Source: Bacteroidota bacterium (GTDB lineage Bacteria > Bacteroidota > Bacteroidia > Flavobacteriales > Crocinitomicaceae). From it: DNA of 7,596 bases. The position numbers and the translations under genes were made by a program. A model generated the notes under the pieces. That model was not told where the DNA came from. It made no database searches and saw only the letters and a list, made by a program, of their open reading frames with translations. Below, one piece after another: positions 5,928 through 7,596 of this stretch. The stretch spans positions 1 through 7,596 of the forward strand of contig JAKQEZ010000675.1 of assembly GCA_029558435.1 (NCBI GenBank), written 5' to 3'. The stretch's first letter is position 1. Every line of letters begins with the position of its first letter.

Positions 5928-7596
5928 CTTTTCTCAAGACAAACAATACGTTGGAAGTTGTTTTAGAATGTTCCACCATCTCAAAACTCATTTGTTGTTG
6001 CTCTGCAAAAGCTTTTATTGCTGCTATTTCCAAAAATTCTAATTGGTGTTCGGCTTTGTTAAATTTAAAAAATTTCGTCGATAATTGCTCGGTTCTCTCG
6101 GTGTTTTTAATGCGTCCGTCTAAGTCAACAACGCCATCACGGATGAATAAAATTCCATTGGGTTGCAAAGCATCAACAACAGTTTTCAAAACTTCAAACT
6201 GTTGAATTTTAGGTAAATAATGCAATACATCATTCAAAAATACAACATCACATGGTTGAAACTGAAATTGCGTTACGTCGGCATGTTCAAAATGAATGTT
6301 ATTGTTTCGTTTTAAGCTGTTTTCTGCCGTTGCAATTTTTTCTTCATCGTAATCCAACCCAACAATGGTGCGGGTTTTATCTCGGTAATGCAAATAAAAA
6401 CTCAAATAGCCGTATCCACAACCAACATCGTAAATTGTTTTTCTATCGCCAATTAACTCATCGTAGTATTCAAAATTTTTGCGTTCCAATTTGTATTTAA
6501 CACGAACATACCATTCTAAAACCGGACCTTTCAATACATAATTGCGCATCATGGAATCGTACCAATAGTTGGTGGTTGCATGTTTTTTGTGCGTTTGTTG
6601 AAACCCTTGGCGCATAATTTCTTGCCCGCGTTTAGTATATTCTTTATCGCTTTCATTTGGGTTGGGATAAATTTTATCCAGCGGTTGCACATACAATTCT
6701 CCGGCATTAATCATAATGTCGTTTTTAGGATTGATTTCGTGCAAACCAACGATGACCACAGGCTGAATGGGAACATTCAATGCTTTTGACAAAACAAATG
6801 CTCCTTTGTGAAAACGATGTATTTCTCCATCCACACTACGTGTACCCTCAGGAAAAATTGCCAAAGAGTAGCCTTTTTCTAGTTGCTTTTTAACCAATTC
6901 AATGTTGGTGTCTGTGCCTTTTTCTACAAAAATATAACCGGCATAGCGAATGAATACTCCAAAAACAGGTGAATTATACACCCAACTTTTTACCATAATA
7001 ATCGTTTTTGGATGCAACATCAACACGGTTAATATATCTAAAAACGAAGTATGATTTGCAATAACAATGGATGGTTGCGAATAATCCAATTTTTCGGGGT
7101 TGAGTACCACTTTTTTTACGTGAACACCTGCATACAACGTTGATTTTGCCAACTTAGAGATGAGGTAGTTCATGAATTGTTGTTTTTTTACTTTTTTAGC
7201 CGGAAATGGGAGCACAAAAACAATCAACAAAACCGATAAAAACATACTTCCTAAAAAGAAATAGGTGTACAATAAAATGCTGTAAATTACCGTAAAAAAT
7301 GTAATGGGACCGCGTTTTTTTGCCGTTCTTCGGGTAACAAACCAATGAAAAACACCCGGCTGAACCAATAAGGTGATGAACATAATGGTGGCAATTCCCA
7401 AAGTGCTGATGATGGCAATGGAATGAATGGAAGGATGTTTGGCAAAAATCAACACACCTGTACCAATGATTGTAGTTATTCCCGATAAAATCACTGCCGA
7501 TTTGTAGGATGAAATGCTGTCTTTTTTGGTTTTGTAGTGCTGCAACAATCCGTCGGTGATGAAAATACTATAATCGTCGCCCAACCCAAAAATAAA
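5917..7596 (-). CDS. Trifunctional fusion: MMPL/RND-type exporter C-terminus + lysophospholipid-type acyltransferase + class I SAM methyltransferase (N-terminus beyond window)
   Basis: The frame is open to the right edge, giving the last 559 residues; the TTG at 7584 is not a credible start. The part in view starts with GLGDDYSIFI, the conserved motif of an MMPL/RND membrane helix, followed by two further helices (about 32-52 and 56-87). Another hydrophobic stretch (about 96-131) leads into a PlsC-type acyltransferase with HTSFLD (HX4D, 182-187) and FPEGTRS (248-254), the catalytic and substrate-binding motifs of lysophosphatidate acyltransferases. From about residue 375 there is a class I methyltransferase: motif I YDVGCGYGYLS (389-399), Asp415 in VGLDYDEEK as the likely SAM-ribose ligand, and HADV and VVFLNDVLHYL as later motifs. 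There is no frame break between domains. It overlaps the next gene by 11 bp (ATGAAAAATAG). Exporter, acyltransferase and methyltransferase occur as separate genes in aryl-polyene clusters, so the fusion plausibly acylates, methylates and exports the pigment at the inner membrane. Domain calls are secure; the substrate is inferred. Confidence 0.92.
   Translation of the reverse strand, partial: FIFGLGDDYSIFITDGLLQHYKTKKDSISSYKSAVILSGITTIIGTGVLIFAKHPSIHSIAIISTLGIATIMFITLLVQPGVFHWFVTRRTAKKRGPITFFTVIYSILLYTYFFLGSMFLSVLLIVFVLPFPAKKVKKQQFMNYLISKLAKSTLYAGVHVKKVVLNPEKLDYSQPSIVIANHTSFLDILTVLMLHPKTIIMVKSWVYNSPVFGVFIRYAGYIFVEKGTDTNIELVKKQLEKGYSLAIFPEGTRSVDGEIHRFHKGAFVLSKALNVPIQPVVIVGLHEINPKNDIMINAGELYVQPLDKIYPNPNESDKEYTKRGQEIMRQGFQQTHKKHATTNYWYDSMMRNYVLKGPVLEWYVRVKYKLERKNFEYYDELIGDRKTIYDVGCGYGYLSFYLHYRDKTRTIVGLDYDEEKIATAENSLKRNNNIHFEHADVTQFQFQPCDVVFLNDVLHYLPKIQQFEVLKTVVDALQPNGILFIRDGVVDLDGRIKNTERTEQLSTKFFKFNKAEHQLEFLEIAAIKAFAEQQQMSFEMVEHSKTTSNVLFVLRKDEK

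Noticed and set aside
3215..6789. Many plus-strand open frames of 66-109 codons opposite the minus-strand operon
   Set aside because: All are antisense to genes with clear motifs, have low-complexity or Phe/Cys-rich translations, and lack plausible ribosome-binding sites or a shared context. They are complementary-strand shadows.
7582..7584. TTG at 7584 as the start of the last gene
   Set aside because: The codons before it continue the conserved transporter motif (FGLGDDY) to the edge, so the true start is outside the window.
1..7596. Search for tRNA/rRNA genes, CRISPR arrays, insertion sequences, attachment sites and toxin-antitoxin or defence genes
   Set aside because: Nothing with the required structure or motifs was seen on either strand; nearly all the sequence is accounted for by six coding regions and short intergenic spacers.

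Overview
The window looks like a chromosomal segment from a Bacteroidota bacterium, probably a Flavobacteriales-type lineage. It is A+T-rich. It carries the C-terminal type IX secretion (T9SS type A) sorting domain that is essentially restricted to this phylum, a TAnnTTTG-type promoter element, and gene products of Bacteroidota character. No RNA gene, insertion sequence, CRISPR array or integrase was seen.

Layout from left to right. Positions 1-1077 (+) are the C-terminal 358 residues of a larger secreted, T9SS-sorted protein. The gene then faces, tail to tail, a thiolase gene (1294-2475, -). The 216 bp between them hold two back-to-back intrinsic terminators and a small tandem heptamer. The thiolase is divergent from shikimate kinase aroK (2630-3148, +), and the 154 bp between them hold a good Bacteroidota -7 element for aroK. 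aroK ends only 12 bp from the end of a three-gene minus-strand operon that fills the rest of the window. The genes of that operon overlap by 11 bp or are 7 bp apart. In transcription order they are: (i) a large fusion protein, the C-terminal part of an MMPL/RND-type exporter joined to a PlsC-type acyltransferase and a class I SAM methyltransferase (5917 to beyond the right edge); (ii) a CrtI/retinol-saturase-like FAD oxidoreductase (4404-5927); (iii) a flavin-dependent halogenase-like oxidoreductase (3161-4396).

The most interesting reading is that this operon is the 3' end of a flexirubin/aryl-polyene (dialkylresorcinol-polyene) pigment cluster. Exporter, acyltransferase, methyltransferase, polyene-type oxidoreductase and halogenase-like enzymes are the accessory set that accompanies such clusters in Bacteroidota. 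The diagnostic core genes (ketosynthases, acyl carrier proteins, aromatic ammonia-lyase, DarA/DarB) are not in the window and would have to lie beyond position 7596. The pathway assignment is therefore inference. The individual enzyme families are well supported by visible motifs. The thiolase, aroK and the sorted protein look like unrelated flanking genes.
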